In this document: positions 12,101 through 25,189 of the stretch, piece after piece
How positions within the stretch are numbered: the first letter of the stretch is position 1
Layout: every line of letters starts with the position of its first letter
DNA from: Anastatus disparis
Lineage: Eukaryota; Arthropoda; Insecta; Hymenoptera; Eupelmidae
Assembly (NCBI GenBank): GCA_017163975.1
Contig: JAFFSR010000218.1
Span: forward strand, 13,271,501 to 13,335,500
DNA length: 64,000 nucleotides
Direction of reading: 5' to 3'
Position numbers and translations under genes: made by a program
Notes under the pieces: model-generated
The model's input: only the letters and a program-made list of their open reading frames with translations
Told to the model about the DNA's origin: nothing
Databases searched by the model: none

Positions 12101-13540
12101 GAAGCTAATATTGAAAGCTTTGGTGAACAAACTATGACTGAGCGAATTATTCGTAATTTCTATTCAATTTTCCTTTTTTTCCGCTAGCAGTGTCCATCCA
12201 CATCCTCTTTTGTAACGTTCGTCTTTTCAACAGCATAGTTTTGTTAAGTTTAATTACGTAAAACTATGCGTTCATCTATTATGCTGCTTTAATTAACAGC
12301 AAATGTCCGGGGCAAGATATTTGAATGATTGACAGTATTACAAGAGTTAACGTTCAACATTAATGGAATGTTTCATGCAAATTTCAAACAAAACTGTTCT
12401 ATTGTCTTTTGAAATTTAATTGATTTTGTTTGTTCATTAATTAAAATAAAAAATTAAGGTTCATCTAATTATACATTTTTCAAAGCTATTTTAATTTAAA
12501 CTTTATTTCATTAATATTGAAAGATTTTCCGTTGACAGAATATTTGTCTTTTGGACTTGATTGGTCAGTAGAAATAAAAGCAAACTTATAACGAATAAAT
12601 TTCTGTGTACATTTATTGAAACATCAATGGTATCGAAGTTAAATTAAATTAATTGTTTGAAACAATCAATAGCATTATTTTTAAAAAGCACTTTACGCTG
12701 CGATTTTATTAAATAGATGCAAAATTGCTAAATGGATTCTAATTAAAAGCTGGAGGTCTATTTATACATCTATTCAACAAAAATTTTTAGTATAAGGAAA
12801 TTTGATTAAATGTTTTTTTAGATTTTAATCAAAGACACTTGTATATTTTTACTATATAGTAGAGGTGATATATACTTTTGAATTTTTAATTATTCTTTTT
12901 CCACTCCAAAGATTCATTCTTAATCCAATTTTCATACTTTAATTGATTGCAATTATGATAATCGCAAAGTAAAAATATCTCGAACCGTGCGCAGTTTATA
13001 CGTATATTATCTATTTATTATCAACGTTATTTTAGTTTTTTAAATCAAAATCAATTAAAATTTTTTATCTTTATAATTTTACTAAAATCCCGAAATATTA
13101 TTGGAACATATATTCTTTATAATTTTTTATTAAAAGATCTAATCTTTCGTTGTTTGTTATAAGATATTTCATTTTTTAATACTATCTAGGTTACAATATA
13201 GTATTTCATTTGTAATTTCTAGTTTGAAATTATTTAAAGGATCCAATTTCAGACATTATGGAATAATTTCATGGAATGTTTAATTTGTTAAATGTTATTA
13301 TTGGACGTTTATATGGAGTTAAAATTGTGTTTATATTAATTGTATTCATTAGAGTAATTAATTTCTATGGTGATCTAATTGATAAACATTTTCTATTAAA
13401 ATAAATAATATTCTTTAAATTAATAAAAAGAAAATGATTTTAAAAAAAATTATTTGTTAAAATGAATTTTTTACTTCAATAACGGTAGAGTCAACTCAAT
13501 GCAAAGCTAGGATTACATTTTTATCCCAGAAAATCCAAGC
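9111..13540. other. Long AT-rich spacer
   Basis: No gene is recognised in 4.4 kb. Local landmarks are a GA-rich patch with a TATAAATA string at 10498-10505, a TA run near 10651-10667 and a short tract of CTAT repeats near 11069. The 103-codon frame at 11636-11947 is almost all F, I, K, L, N and Y and is a chance product of AT richness. Confidence 0.5.
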
Positions 13541-13544
13541 TTCT

Positions 13545-14145
13545 GTGCCTCGCTATTTCCAAATCTATGGAAAAAGACAACTGCTATATTCCTACGTGTC
13601 CTTCTTTTTTCTTTCCTCTCCGCCGTGTTGTCAAATACCTTGCTAATTCCCATATGTATTATTTGGGCATCGTCTAGGCCATCTCTTATTCAGCCTTATT
13701 CGGTTTGCCGCGTAAACATAAGCCGGTTCCTCGTCGTAGTCGTAGTCGTTGTCGTCGTGCCTCCTTTCTTCCGTGTATAATCCGCGGAATTCCGTCCATG
13801 CTGCAGTTTCGCATATTTGCATAACCTAAACCCTCACCTTTTCTCTCTCTCCTCTTCTCCTCCTCCTCTTCTATATGTATATTGCTTATATATATTCTTA
13901 TGTCCCTGTATAGCGCCTTTTGCATGGCTGACTACCGAGCGATGTGAAAGTTAAAGCTCTCGTTCTCCTCTCCTTTGCTACTTATGCTTTGCTCTGAATC
14001 AACAATACTTCCAACTTAGGAAGCACCCCCTACTCCTTTGGACTTATGTTATAAGCAATTCAGAAAGCGGACGTTAGCACCTTATTCTATTCTTTTCTGC
14101 TGAAATTTTCGCAAGAGAAAAGCGCGTCTTTTTCAGGTAAAACTA
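13545..14145. promoter_or_regulatory. Pyrimidine-rich G+C island with (TCG)n
   Basis: The + strand is rich in C and T, with CTCTTCTCCTCCTCC-type runs near 13845-13870 and an imperfect (TCG/TAG)n trinucleotide run at 13731-13759. A minus-strand frame of 79 codons is made of the repeats (poly-Glu and Arg/Leu blocks) and is not a credible gene. Nothing identifies a transcript. Confidence 0.22.
13731..13759. repeat. Imperfect (TCG)n trinucleotide tract
   Basis: The repeat units are TCG with TAG and TTG interruptions. Similar CGA/TCG tracts recur in four other islands of this window. Confidence 0.8.
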
Positions 14146-14734
14146 TCGTGCACCTTGTCTTGTAACAAAATTTATGGAGGATTCTTGAATAATATTTTCA
14201 CCGAGAGAACGTGTTTTGGAACAAAAAAAATATCCGATAAATTTTTTAAAAGAACATCGCGTAATATAATAGCTATGATTTTCATACCATTCAAATCATT
14301 ATTATCTAAAAAGAGAAGATCTTATATCTTATATCTATTCTTAACTTAAATTTACATTCATTTGACCTTGATGAAGTACTTTGTAATCTGCATATTTCCT
14401 ATATAATTTGATTCATTTAATATTTTCAATTGCGAAGCAAGTACATCTAATATAAAATTAGAATTCAAACTAGAAATAATTTTAGTAGAATTTCAAACTA
14501 GACTTGATAACGTACAATGGCCATTCCTCGAACCATTATGCAAAATCATCAAATGCAAAGTAACCGGGCTAATAACGAAAAGTTAGAAAAAACTTGGACT
14601 TCTGTATAATATTTAAAGAAAGGTGATTAAGGAAATTTTTTAAGCAAATTTGTTCTTTCTCCTGTATATCTGTAAAACGTAATATACTGTATATACATTG
14701 TCGACGGGCGTGCATCCTTAAAATCATGTAGATA
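14146..14734. other. AT-rich spacer
   Basis: No gene is seen. A 64-codon frame at 14155-14349 lacks any recognisable feature. Confidence 0.5.
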
Positions 14735-14875
14735 GAGTAGGGGGGTGGGGGGTTATATAGAGGTAGGAGGTACCTGAATTATTCATCGAAAACAACCGCT
14801 TCGTTTTTCGAAGTCGGAGGCTATATACGATGTGGGGGGGGGGGGGGGGTGGAAAAGGGGGTGTATAGGGAGAAA
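14735..14875 (+). repeat. Cluster of G runs on the + strand
   Basis: Two GGGGGG runs at 14740-14745 and 14747-14752, separated by one T, are followed by AGGTAGGAGG. Further on comes an uninterrupted run of 16 G (14834-14849), then GG, GGGGG (14857-14861) and GGG (14868-14870). Several combinations satisfy the four-run G-quadruplex rule. The 16-G run may also be a place of sequencing or assembly error. It is exceptional in such AT-rich DNA. Confidence 0.85.
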
Positions 14876-17800
14876 ACGGACGGGGAAATATTCTTGTGGA
14901 TTAACATTACACCGAATCGCAAATCTCCGGGCGCTTTTCTAAAATTCAAATTGCCCTTTCGCGAACCAAATTGGAGAGAAGAAGTATATAACACGCGACG
15001 TGAATGTGAATTAATGCAGTTTTATATGCGTTGTGTATTGAAAAAAAAGCAAAAATCATTCGTCTTTTATGAAACCTGCTAAAAAACTTTTCATCTTCAA
15101 GTAAGTATGTGTACTTTGATAAAATTGTATAAATTTCATATAAAGAACTTGGAATGAATTGATTGTGAGGATGTTTTACTTATTTCAAGCAAATCTATAT
15201 CACGATTTTAATAAACGATGTTTGCAAATCAGGAAAAATTCTTTTCTGAATGATAAATTATGTAGATGAATAATAATCTTATTTATCCAGAAAATATAGG
15301 ACGGATATGTATGAAACATGAGTCCGATCATTAAGGTTTTAGTAATGCAGATACTCGGAGAATGTGAAATTTAATTTCGATAATTTTTTTTCAGTTGATT
15401 ATTAAACATTTCGCATAAACGAGTTCCTTCATTTTTTAGTAAGAATAATTAGGAAAGAAGAATAATAATAAGAAAATGTTTATTAATTTTATGTGCATTT
15501 AAAAATTTTTCTGTGCGTTCTGAGGAATAAAAAGTTGGTATTCATAAAATTTAATGAATTATTTATGACTCTTATTCATTCCTTATTTATATAAAAGATA
15601 AGAAAAGAACAATCAAACAAACTACGCTACGTTTACCCTCTCTATTTTTTTTCTTATTGAGTAAGAAATGGATTATTATTACAAGATTAAAGAGAAAAAG
15701 AATGGCATAATAAAAATTGCCAAGCAACGCGTAAGGTTCCATTTGCGGTTAGTGTCGTGTTAGAATCGGTGGGATTCTCGTAAAATTGGTACTACGTACG
15801 CTCGTGCGCGTATTTTTATGACGCCGTTGATTCTTCATTGGAGAAAAAAACACACACGACTTGTAAAATGTCACTGTTTTCAAGGAACATAGCATCAGAG
15901 GATTCAGGAAGAGCTGAAAGCCACGTTTTTCATTAGTCATTAAAGTTGGCCGGGAAAACAACGTCAAAATAAATAAATCTAATTAGGAATTCATTCCTTT
16001 AAAAATGGCATAAATCAATGCTTTTTAATTTCTACTATATATTCTAAACCAAACGATAAAAAATATAATTTATAAATATTTTTTTTGATAAAACAGACAA
16101 TTTTTATCGTACGCGTTTCCACCGCCAAGATGAAAAAAAAAAAACCAAAATGTTTCCCTTTTTATTTTGCGTGTGTAATGTAGATGACTGGATGCATTTT
16201 TTATACGCACCACGTTCCATGAATTTAAACATAACACGTGTAGGGTACACATAAGCCGATATATAAATGTACGAAACGCCAGATGCATAAAAATGTATTT
16301 TCGAGAAGCATCAATATCACATATGCACATTTAACTCTATTTCGCATGATAGCCCCTTTTATTTCATATTTCAAATAATAATTTATTTAATTTCACCGTT
16401 ATGTATCGCGCGATGGTAGAAAGAATGTGTACAAATGGTGTGGCTCTCGCTAAAATATTAATGGCTTTCTAAATTTTAACAATTTCAAACATTAACTACC
16501 TATGCTAGACAATTCGGATTAATCTATCAAAAATCTTGCATGTAATGTTGGAGAAAAAAGAAGCGTACACGTCAGCGTGAAAATACTTAACAAGTGCAAA
16601 ATAATTCACGAATATCAAGTTTAGCCTGTCAACGCGAGGTTAATTAATAATAATTTTCTAGTTTCTTGCTGCAATCTATTCGCAAGTATAAAACGCCAAA
16701 ATTTGTACTAAAACTTATCATTTATTCGCGGTGCGTATATACATGTATTTTGGATTCTCTGCTGCGGAGATAGCAATTAGCAAAAAGGAGAACATGTTTG
16801 AATTTGAAATTCTCTCTTGCATGTATATGTATAGAAAGAGAGTGAGAGGGAAAACGGGGGGTAAATAGCAAAGCAAGAGATGGGATGACAAGGTAAATGC
16901 TACAAGAGCAGTTCGTATAGCGATTCGTTTGATTTATGACTTTCATGAAACGAGCAAGTAGAAATTCGTCGCTATTTTCCTCTTTCTATTTCGCTCTAGT
17001 TTTCATGTCAACGTTATACTAATCTCTCGCTGAAACGCTTGATATGTCATGTCCGATAAGTCGTCAGACGACTGGACTGCGACTGGTGCATGCACGCGTA
17101 GTACTTCTATAAAGTTATTAACTTTATCGACGGGACCAATCAACGTTTCAGTCTTTTCAGATTGAATCTTTAAAATACTGAAATACCTTTCTTTCGCATG
17201 AATGCACAGTAGAGATTGTAGAAGGGTTATTTTCTTTAAAAAAAAAAAAAAGAAAGCTCGAGTATTTAATTACACAGAGGGTTCTCAGTAATTTTCAGAA
17301 CAACGTTTTAATGGCGACGTAATGGGTAGGTGAGTCACTATAAAAAGAAATTTTATTCAACTAATCATTAAGTAACACTTGAGAAATATAAATTGTATTT
17401 TATTTTCTTTTATTAAATTTTAATTTTTCGATGAAAAGATTAAAAAAATGATTCATGACATTTCAAAAAAAACAGTAAAATACATTCTACTGTAAAAAAG
17501 ATAATTATTTAGATAATACCAACAGTTATTTTTCATAGAAAAAAAATGTAAAACTTCGAAACGTTCTCTCTATTATCTAACAACATCTCGATAAATTTAA
17601 GCTCAGCTAGCAATAGCTATAATTGCGCTTGCATTTCTTGCACGAAATGCACATCCAATCTTTTTCATTCTCCAGACTCCATTCGAAAAACGACCCTTAC
17701 TGTTTTTACTTGGCTTGGAACGAATGGAGTCCTAATAAGTGGTAAGCAATAACAGTTTAGCGCATAAGCCAGTATAGTTGCACTTAGAGGATCGAGAGAA

Positions 17801-19610
17801 AAGCGAAAACTCTTGCAACGTTTATACCGAGACACGATTGTAAGAGTCTGGCGCGCGCGCACACGAATCAAGTAGTAAAAGCCTTAGTATGGACCGGCAG
17901 CATTCGCTAGATTATACCGGCATTTTCTTTGTTACGGAATTTACGCTTACTCCATACAACTATGCCCTTTTCTTAACTATTAAACCTTTGAATTCTAAGA
18001 TAAGAAAAGTGTTTCACAGCTAAACTTTTAATATCGTCGATTCGTTATTGCTAATAGCTCGAAACGGAATGACCTTGCAAATACATTTTTATTCTTTTTT
18101 TTCGAGTTTTTTTTTTCATTTTTGTTTTTTCTTCTTGCAAAAAAAATAATAGAATGACTAAAAAAATGGTAGTACATTTGTTGCGCCTGAGTCACTTTAA
18201 GTGGTGCGCCAATTTAAAGTTACTACCGAGCGTGCGCTGGTCATTCAGGCCTTCTCCCTTTCTCTCTCTCTCTGTGCAATGGACTTCTTTTATCAAAATT
18301 CCATTTCCGGGCGCTGGGTGAGAGCGTGCACTCTCGCATGCTATTGCATGAAAGCACGCGAGAGAAAGAGAGTTAGGTAGGAGAAATGGATGAGTATGGA
18401 TCGATTTTAGACCACATTCAAGTAAAGGCTTTGTTCATTCGTTGCTGATTCTAGGGTTGCAAATAAAAAAAAAAAAATATGCCGAATGAGAATGCGGTTG
18501 CTCTCGGAGATATATACCCTGTAATTCCAAACCAATTAATTTTTTTAGCTCTATCTATCATTTAAAAATATACAAATTATAGAAACGCTGTTTGAACCTT
18601 ACAAAAGTTAAGTCTATACGTAAATATACTTTTTTTACGTATCAACGTAACTCATATTCTTTTGTCATATTTTCAACGTTAAATCCGGAACACTTGAATT
18701 CTAGAGAATACTACAAGAGCGAGAATCGTTAGGTTCGACAAACAGTTAACGTTATATAGACACCACACAGCATGGTGTACAAGTGTTCATTCACACGTTA
18801 CGCATATAACGAGAAATCGCTACCCGCATATGTATGAGAGGGAGACGACAGAGCGTTCGTTAACGTCGATACTGTAGAATATGTAAACCTAACGTTTAAG
18901 TTGTTTTTTTACTACGCACTTTAAAAGTTATGCTTTCTTTTTTTTGATGAATTCCTTTTTGTTCAATTTATTAATTTAACTCATCTAATTTTTTCTGGAG
19001 ATGATCCTACATATTTCTAATCCGTTTAAAAGTGGAATATTATTACTGCATATAAACTTGAAATAAATTAATGAATTTATTTCCATGCGGTATACTCGTA
19101 TGTAACTATAATGTTTTTCTAATGTTGGTTAATAAATGGTTTTACCGGATGAAGGTAAGTAAAAGATATATGGATTTACTGTGGATACAAAAAGTTTTCA
19201 CAATTACGTAACTGATGAAAGAACAGATGGTTTTAAGGCTTAATAAAAAGTCCAATATAACGTAATAAGATTAAACTTCACTGATATATATTAACATATC
19301 ATATTTCTTTAATCAGCTAAATATTAGGTTAAATTAATTTTAATATCATTAATTTTAGAATATGTATTCAAATTATCGTATAATATGTAATGAATAATTG
19401 AACGCTAAATTTAACATGCTAAAATATTAATTTATATTTAATTAAGTTTAGAATTTTTGTTAAAGTCAGAGTATTCTTCATAATTAATGATCCACGATAT
19501 TAGATAACAAATCGTCATTTATAATATAAATTAAATTCTTATTCTATGTTTCACATATAATTAATACCTACATTTTATTTTAGTGTGTTAAATAAAAATA
19601 TATTACATAG
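14876..19610. other. AT-rich spacer with several small G+C-richer patches
   Basis: No gene is recognised. Patches near 15720-15960, 17030-17130, 17640-17960, 18180-18420 and 18690-18900 contain CpG and GA/CT strings. Small palindromes include AGTCGTCAGACGACT (17059-17073) and ATAAAGT...ACTTTAT near 17108-17126. Minus-strand frames at 15749-15967, 16070-16330, 16722-16946 and 17665-17871 have no recognisable domain. Confidence 0.45.
18331..18364. repeat. Short imperfect hairpin
   Basis: CTCTCGC (18331-18337) pairs exactly with GCGAGAG (18358-18364). Inside it ATGC pairs with GCAT around a TATT loop, with an unpaired bulge on the right side. It is too short and bulged for a convincing microRNA precursor. 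Confidence 0.45.
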
Positions 19611-20270
19611 TGTAAAAGCTGAACTAGGAAAACAGTAAGTAAAGGCAAGTGAATCGATAGTTAAAGTCTCGTAATACAAACAGTCAGTCAATTTTCGGTG
19701 GATCAGAGAGTCGCGGCGGTTGCTTTAACTTGGTGGACTTTGATCGAACGATAAACGGGGGAGAGGTGAAGTGGTCGGTCGTAGAATACTCTAGAACTGT
19801 CCCATGCGTACAGTTTACGTCTCACAGTTGGTGGTCTCTATGTCGTTGGGTATCGGTCACGCGAGGCTAGAGAGAAGGGACCGAGCGAGAGAGAGAGAGA
19901 GAGAAAGCGAATACGCGTGGCTCGCCAATTAACGTCCTTAATCTCGTTGTTTAGATCGATTACGAGACGTGGTAGAAGCAAATACATACACACGTACAAA
20001 TACACATAAACACGTACGCTTCTATATATATATATACATTTAGAGATGGAGAGAAAGCAAGGGATGGACTAGATAGAGGAAATGGATAGTGACGCGTCGC
20101 AGGACGTTTCATAGCGTAGCCAGTGTATAAAGACGGTGATTTATACTGTGAGAGTAAGTGTACCAATTACTGTCGGATTTTCCAAGTACTGCCATTTCGT
20201 TTTCATTTTGTTAACTTCCAGTCTGGCTCTCCTCTTCTCTCTGGCTTTGCTTTTACTTGTTCGTATTAGT
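19610..20270. promoter_or_regulatory. Promoter-like or untranslated-exon-like island
   Basis: This is among the most G+C-rich and least repetitive stretches in the window. It begins with CAGTCAGTC (about 19680-19688), which contains the arthropod initiator core TCAGT, and runs through some 180 bp of mixed sequence with CGCGGCGG and GGTCGGTCG strings. A (GA)9 tract follows (19887-19904), and there is a TATAAAGA string at 20126-20133. No sizeable ATG-initiated frame is present, so if transcribed it would be a 5' untranslated exon or non-coding RNA. The minus-strand 68-codon frame here is not recognised. Function and strand are inferred. Confidence 0.3.
19887..19904. repeat. (GA)9 tract
   Basis: Uninterrupted GA dinucleotides sit within the promoter-like island and offer several overlapping GAGAG sites. 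Confidence 0.9.
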
Positions 20271-20805
20271 GAAAATAAACTTGGGGGGGAAAAAAAGTAG
20301 AACGCTAAAACTTGTTAGACTTAGAAAAGAGTGGATTAATTTTTCAGATTTGTTGAATGGACTTTAACTAACTGCTTTTTTCTGTTAATGGGCCTAAAAG
20401 TTCGCCGAAAGTCTCAAGTAGCTATCGTTTTTTACATACTTCTAAAATAAACTGATATGTTGACGTAATTTTATAGCGTTCATGAAAATTCATACGATTA
20501 AAAACAGACTTTTAAATTAAATTGATTACAGAATTGATTCTTATCTTAAATATAAATATTTGAAAATAATGACTAAATTAAATGAATAACCATAATAAAA
20601 TCTTTTTTGAAAATGTTATTCATTTTATTCACAAAGTAGTAAAAACATTCAAAATAAAAACAGTTCTGAGTTTAAATTTTTAAATTGAAATATAATAAAT
20701 AATTAAATAAAATTTTAATTGAAATGTGAATTTATCAGATGATTTTGATGTAAACATGTATTACATTGTACTAGTTGTTAATCATATAGATTGCACTCAA
20801 CAAAG
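20271..20805. other. AT-rich spacer
   Basis: Nothing is seen beyond A/T-rich low-complexity sequence between two islands. Confidence 0.6.
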
Positions 20806-20809
20806 TAGG

Positions 20810-21330
20810 TAAGGTAAGACTAAAGCTAGAAGACATTCTCTCTCTCATCGATTGGCATGTTCAACTCGATAGTGTTGAGTATCCTCTTCCCCAGTTTAAC
20901 ATGAGACAGCGAGTGAGATAGAGAGAGGTACAAAGAGGTAACGCACCTATGCCCATTGATCCACGATACAGTAAACTTGAACCCCGATAATGGATTCCTT
21001 GTGATTGCTGAGTACTAGATGGCGAGGAGTACGACGACTACGACGACGACGACGACGAGCGACGAGAGATCGTAATTGGAAATTGATGTATCCTGACGTG
21101 CAAGAGAACCTGGGCGTTAAAGATAGTGGATTCAAGTTCCATGGTGTCTGTGTGCGAGTCTGTGAGAAGCTATATATTGGATCGATGCCGTCTCAAATTG
21201 CTTACAGACAGTGTTCTTAAGTTATCTTCTGCCTTCAAACAGCACTGTGAGTGTCAAATGGTATATATAACTTTCATCTTAAGAGCCTGTGGGGCCAAAG
21301 TAACACCCTCGTGACGAAGCGAGAATTTAC
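20810..21330. promoter_or_regulatory. G+C-richer island with (CGA)n
   Basis: It holds CTCTCTCTC and GAGATAGAGAGAG strings, a (CGA)n tract at 21031-21066 and mixed-composition sequence up to about 21315. Frames of 62-71 codons cross the repeat on both strands and encode runs of Arg or Thr from the repeat itself, so they are not credible genes. It may be a short non-coding exon or a regulatory element. Confidence 0.22.
21031..21066. repeat. (CGA)n trinucleotide tract
   Basis: ACGACGAC, a TA interruption, then CGA units to 21059 and a further CGACGAG. It is the longest of five CGA/TCG tracts in the window. Confidence 0.92.
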
Positions 21331-22730
21331 GAGATAGATGGATAATGTATTCAGTAGCTTTTTTGCCAATAAAAAGGTAAACTGTCGATTAAAAAGTCAG
21401 GAACATTATCGTTTGATCTTCTTCACATAATTTAGAACAATTTTTGTACTAAGTAATTTAGTTTAAGTAAATTTATATATATTCGTGTTTAATCTAGACA
21501 TCGACCATTAAATTCCAATAAAATACTACATAAGAAAATTTTTAGAACATTATACGAAGTTTAATATCAATAAAATTATAAAATTTGATTTGTTCATAAA
21601 AAGTACAATTTACACATCCACGGTGGTGTAATAAAATTTATCTGTTTATTCAAAATGTTTGGAGCTCACTAAAACTGCTCTTTGCTTTTATTACTTGCTA
21701 TATAAGCTGTTATCTCTTTTCCATTCGCTCTTTTCTTTTTAACTTTCTTTTACAATCGACTTCCACTATCGTTACGTCACTCGGTTTTACTCTCCCTTGT
21801 ACCATTTCGCCAAGTATCACTGGACGAACATTACTGAATACCATTGTAGTTGGCATACGCAAAGGTAAGCGTATCTTCGTGCTGTTCACAGTGACTCAGA
21901 TCTCAAGGAAAAATATGACGTTATTTTTTCTTCCTTATCACGTTCTGCTTTAAAAATTTAGATACGTGTTTTTGCAAAAAGTAATATTAAAAAATTTTAA
22001 TACTGGGCGTTAGTAAAACTATTATTTTTATCAGTAGAATTTTAATTATTTGAATTTATACTTTGTTTTGTATTTACATTTTCCTTTTAAAGATTATTTT
22101 GAATAAAAATCATATAACAATTTTGGATCCATTAATATTTATAACAAATACATATTTTATTATATTTTGTTTACATTGTTTGAGTCGTGGTCCCTTGCTG
22201 TTTATTCTGTCGATTGAAATAAAATGATAATAAAAAAGTAAATACAAAAACGAAAATCGTTAAATAATCATTCAATAAACGTTAGATATTGTAGATAGTG
22301 CTTTTGTTCCATATACAATAAACAAATATATTTTTAAAATTTATTTTATTATTCATAAACCATTAATTTTCATTATTTTGCTGTTAAAAATAAAAAATAA
22401 ATTTTTTGGATTGTAAATCATTTTTAGATATATTTATACATCATTTCTCAACTTATTTTTGTATTATATACATTACATAAACACACATACTTTTTGGAAT
22501 AAACATTGATTTCAAATGAAGCGACATAAAATCAAATTGCATAGTAAAATAAAAATTCAAAGGTTAATGGTTAAAGCTTTTTATATAAGAGGTTAAATAT
22601 ATTGATCCGTAAGTTTAATAAAATATATTAAATATTTTCAGGAGATTCATATAAAAAATTAAATACTATAATAATAATTAACTTTTAAAAGTTTTAGTTT
22701 AAGCAAGAAGCTACATTCATGGAAACGAAG
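21331..22730. other. AT-rich spacer
   Basis: No gene is seen. A less AT-rich patch lies near 21680-21910. The rest is dominated by A and T runs. Confidence 0.55.
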
Positions 22731-22737
22731 TTAATCC

Positions 22738-22812
22738 CAGGGGAACCAAGGGATTAGAATTCGATTCTCGAACTATTGAATCGTGCACGGTTGCTACCGC
22801 TCTACTCGGAAG
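22738..22812 (-). pseudogene. Possible degenerate tRNA-like sequence
   Basis: On the minus strand the string GAGTAGAGCGGTAG (complement of about 22793-22806) resembles the D-arm/A-box part of a tRNA. About 20 nt later AGTTCGAGAATC (complement of 22763-22774) resembles a B box with one extra base. Stems do not pair well and no A-rich tail or target-site duplication was found. It may be a decayed tRNA pseudogene or another tRNA-derived retroposon, or chance. Confidence 0.3.
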
Positions 22813-24280
22813 CTTTGGAATTCGTCGTCTAAATTCTTTCTTAAATTTCTTCCTTTTTGCTGCTGACGATCGGTTATTGGATGATCTAAGTGCCGTTCGC
22901 GCCAGAAATTCGTCTCTCTAGTCGAAAAAAAGGAGAAGAACGAAACCGTTTCGAATTTTATTTTACCTTTTTGCGACTTTTTCAAGAGAATGTCTTTTTC
23001 TTCTTTCTTTCTTTTCCTTTTCCGAGTTTCGTAAAGTGCATGAAGATGGAACTGGAAAGTTAAAAATGACTGATAGAATTTCCGATATACTTCTAAAATT
23101 CCATTTCCAACATATTTTCGAAAAATAAGGGTAAAATCGAACAAACTTTTTTTTATCATATGCGAAAAACAATATTTTTACTCTTCGGGTTCATGTATAT
23201 TGCTACAAACTATTCATGTTATTAACATCTTGTTTTTGATAAAACTAAAAAATATCAAAAACTTTACTATTTTCAGCTTAATAAAAATTGATACTTTATA
23301 AGATAAAAAATTGAGTAAAAAATGAGATTTACGTTTTAAGGAATAAATTTATATTTATAAATATATATTTACATATTTAATCATTTATGTGAAATATATT
23401 TGAATTCATCATGAATTCAAAAGTAAAACACAGTGTAAAATCATTCTAAAGGGCATCTTCAACGTACAAACATAAAAAAATAGCAAAAGTACATACAAAC
23501 TACCAACAAATAAATTACATTCTCTATCCTAATTATAAATTGGCTAATAATAAACCGGGAGTAATGCAACATGGGAGTAAAATCAATTTCTCCCTCGAGT
23601 GATCATGACTTAAATTATCGAAAAAAATATGCAGCTTTATTTTCTTGTTACATAATGTACTATTTATCAACAAATAAAAAATATAAAATTCGATCTATAC
23701 TATTTTCAAAAATTGATCGTCGAAAAAGATAAGAAATTGATGTATTTTTTACCCGCAAATAGGATTACTTCTAGAAAGACAAAACGTATCTTTCAAAGGA
23801 CATAAGAAAAAAATGATCTTATATTAGAAAGAATACTGTGAACTTTAAATTTCAGAATTTCTATTAAGATAGTTTTCAGTGCAATGCGGTATATCTAATG
23901 TTGTAACTTGGTCGAAATTCCGAGAAGATCGAAAATACTTGAGCAGATTTTGCAAATTACACGGTGAAATTAATGTAAAATTTGCTCTCACCAGACTAAT
24001 ATTAGTTCAATGTTTAAATTCATAAAAATTGATTTTCAAAATGGGAATCCGATATCAATTGAATCTTATGTTTAATATGCGCAATGAAATAAGAATAATA
24101 AAAAAAATATTAAATATTTATTACAATAAATTTAGTTATCGTATTATTTATTTATAGAAAGAATCAAATATTTTATTTATTATAAATTAACTAATATATT
24201 TAGCAGCGTATATTTTATGATTATTAAATAATTCATTAGAAGAAAAGGAAATGTCATTTATTTCACAAATAAGTTTATGT
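22813..24280. other. AT-rich spacer with a mixed patch at the left end
   Basis: The first 350 bp contain C/T-rich strings and a minus-strand 121-codon frame (22794-23159) that is rich in K, R, E and F from the pyrimidine tract and matches nothing I know. The remainder is AT-rich with no landmarks. Confidence 0.45.
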
Positions 24281-24800
24281 ACAAACAATCGATCCGCATA
24301 GTCTTAGCCGAATTGATGAAACTTCATCGGTCAAATGGCGTGAAAATAAAGCAAAAAATAAGGTATCGGATAAAAGAAAAATCGACAGTCAGAGAGAGGA
24401 GCTCAAGCGCGTGAAAAGATAGCCCCAAAAAAAAGAAAAAAAAAAAGATCTACAAGAAAAGGAGACTGAAACCGAAAAAAGAAGAAGAGAAAGAAAGTTG
24501 AATTGGTATGACTGCAGAAGCCGATGGAGCGGTCGGAAACGACTCGCGCTTCGTGATCAAGATCCCTGAGGTGTATAGCTTCCTTTTTTTTTTACTTGCT
24601 CTTCTTCTTTTCTCTTTAAATTCCTAAGAACGAATTGCGAAGCTCGACAGTTTCCGGTTGCTCGGTTCTCTAATCCAAGGTGCTCACGTACATAAACTGG
24701 ACCCCCTCCGTATTCTGTTCGCTTGAAAGAAGTAGCAGCCGGAGAAAAGCTAAACTATCGCTGTGTTGGCTGGATATCGAGACAAAAGAGGGTAATGCTA
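24281..24800. promoter_or_regulatory. Island with purine-to-pyrimidine switch
   Basis: The + strand is nearly all purine at about 24370-24500 (GAAGAAGAGAAAGAAAG and similar). After a G+C-richer core at about 24510-24570 it turns pyrimidine-rich (24575-24625, CTTCTTCTTTTCTC). A mixed CpG-bearing segment follows to 24790. The order repeats that of three other islands in the window. Confidence 0.25.
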
Positions 24801-25189
24801 CTTTGAAAAAAGAGTGGACTTAAAAAATAAGTTAAAGAATAAGATTTGAAAAATTTGAACAAAATTTTATAAACATTTTTTGAATAAAATCCTTTTTTTA
24901 ATGTTTTTTTGCATAGATTATTAGAATAAAAATAATTTTTTACAATTAATAAAAAGTATTTTATTTCAAATAAGAAATTAATTTAAAATATTTTTAATGT
25001 TAATAGTAAAATAAAAAAAATTACAAAAATCATATTGATTAAAGTATAGCATCTACTAATAACTTAAAACGTATTGGAAAAAATTTACAGCTACAGGGAA
25101 ATTTAAGAAAAATCTTAATAATGTTTAATTGTTTAAAATAAAAAAGCGTAATTTTTGAATAAATTAAATAATGATTTAATAGAGTTTTT

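Noticed and set aside
17059..17073. Perfect palindrome AGTCGTCAGACGACT
   Set aside because: Six-bp arms with a 3-nt loop are too short to treat as more than a chance palindrome without other support.
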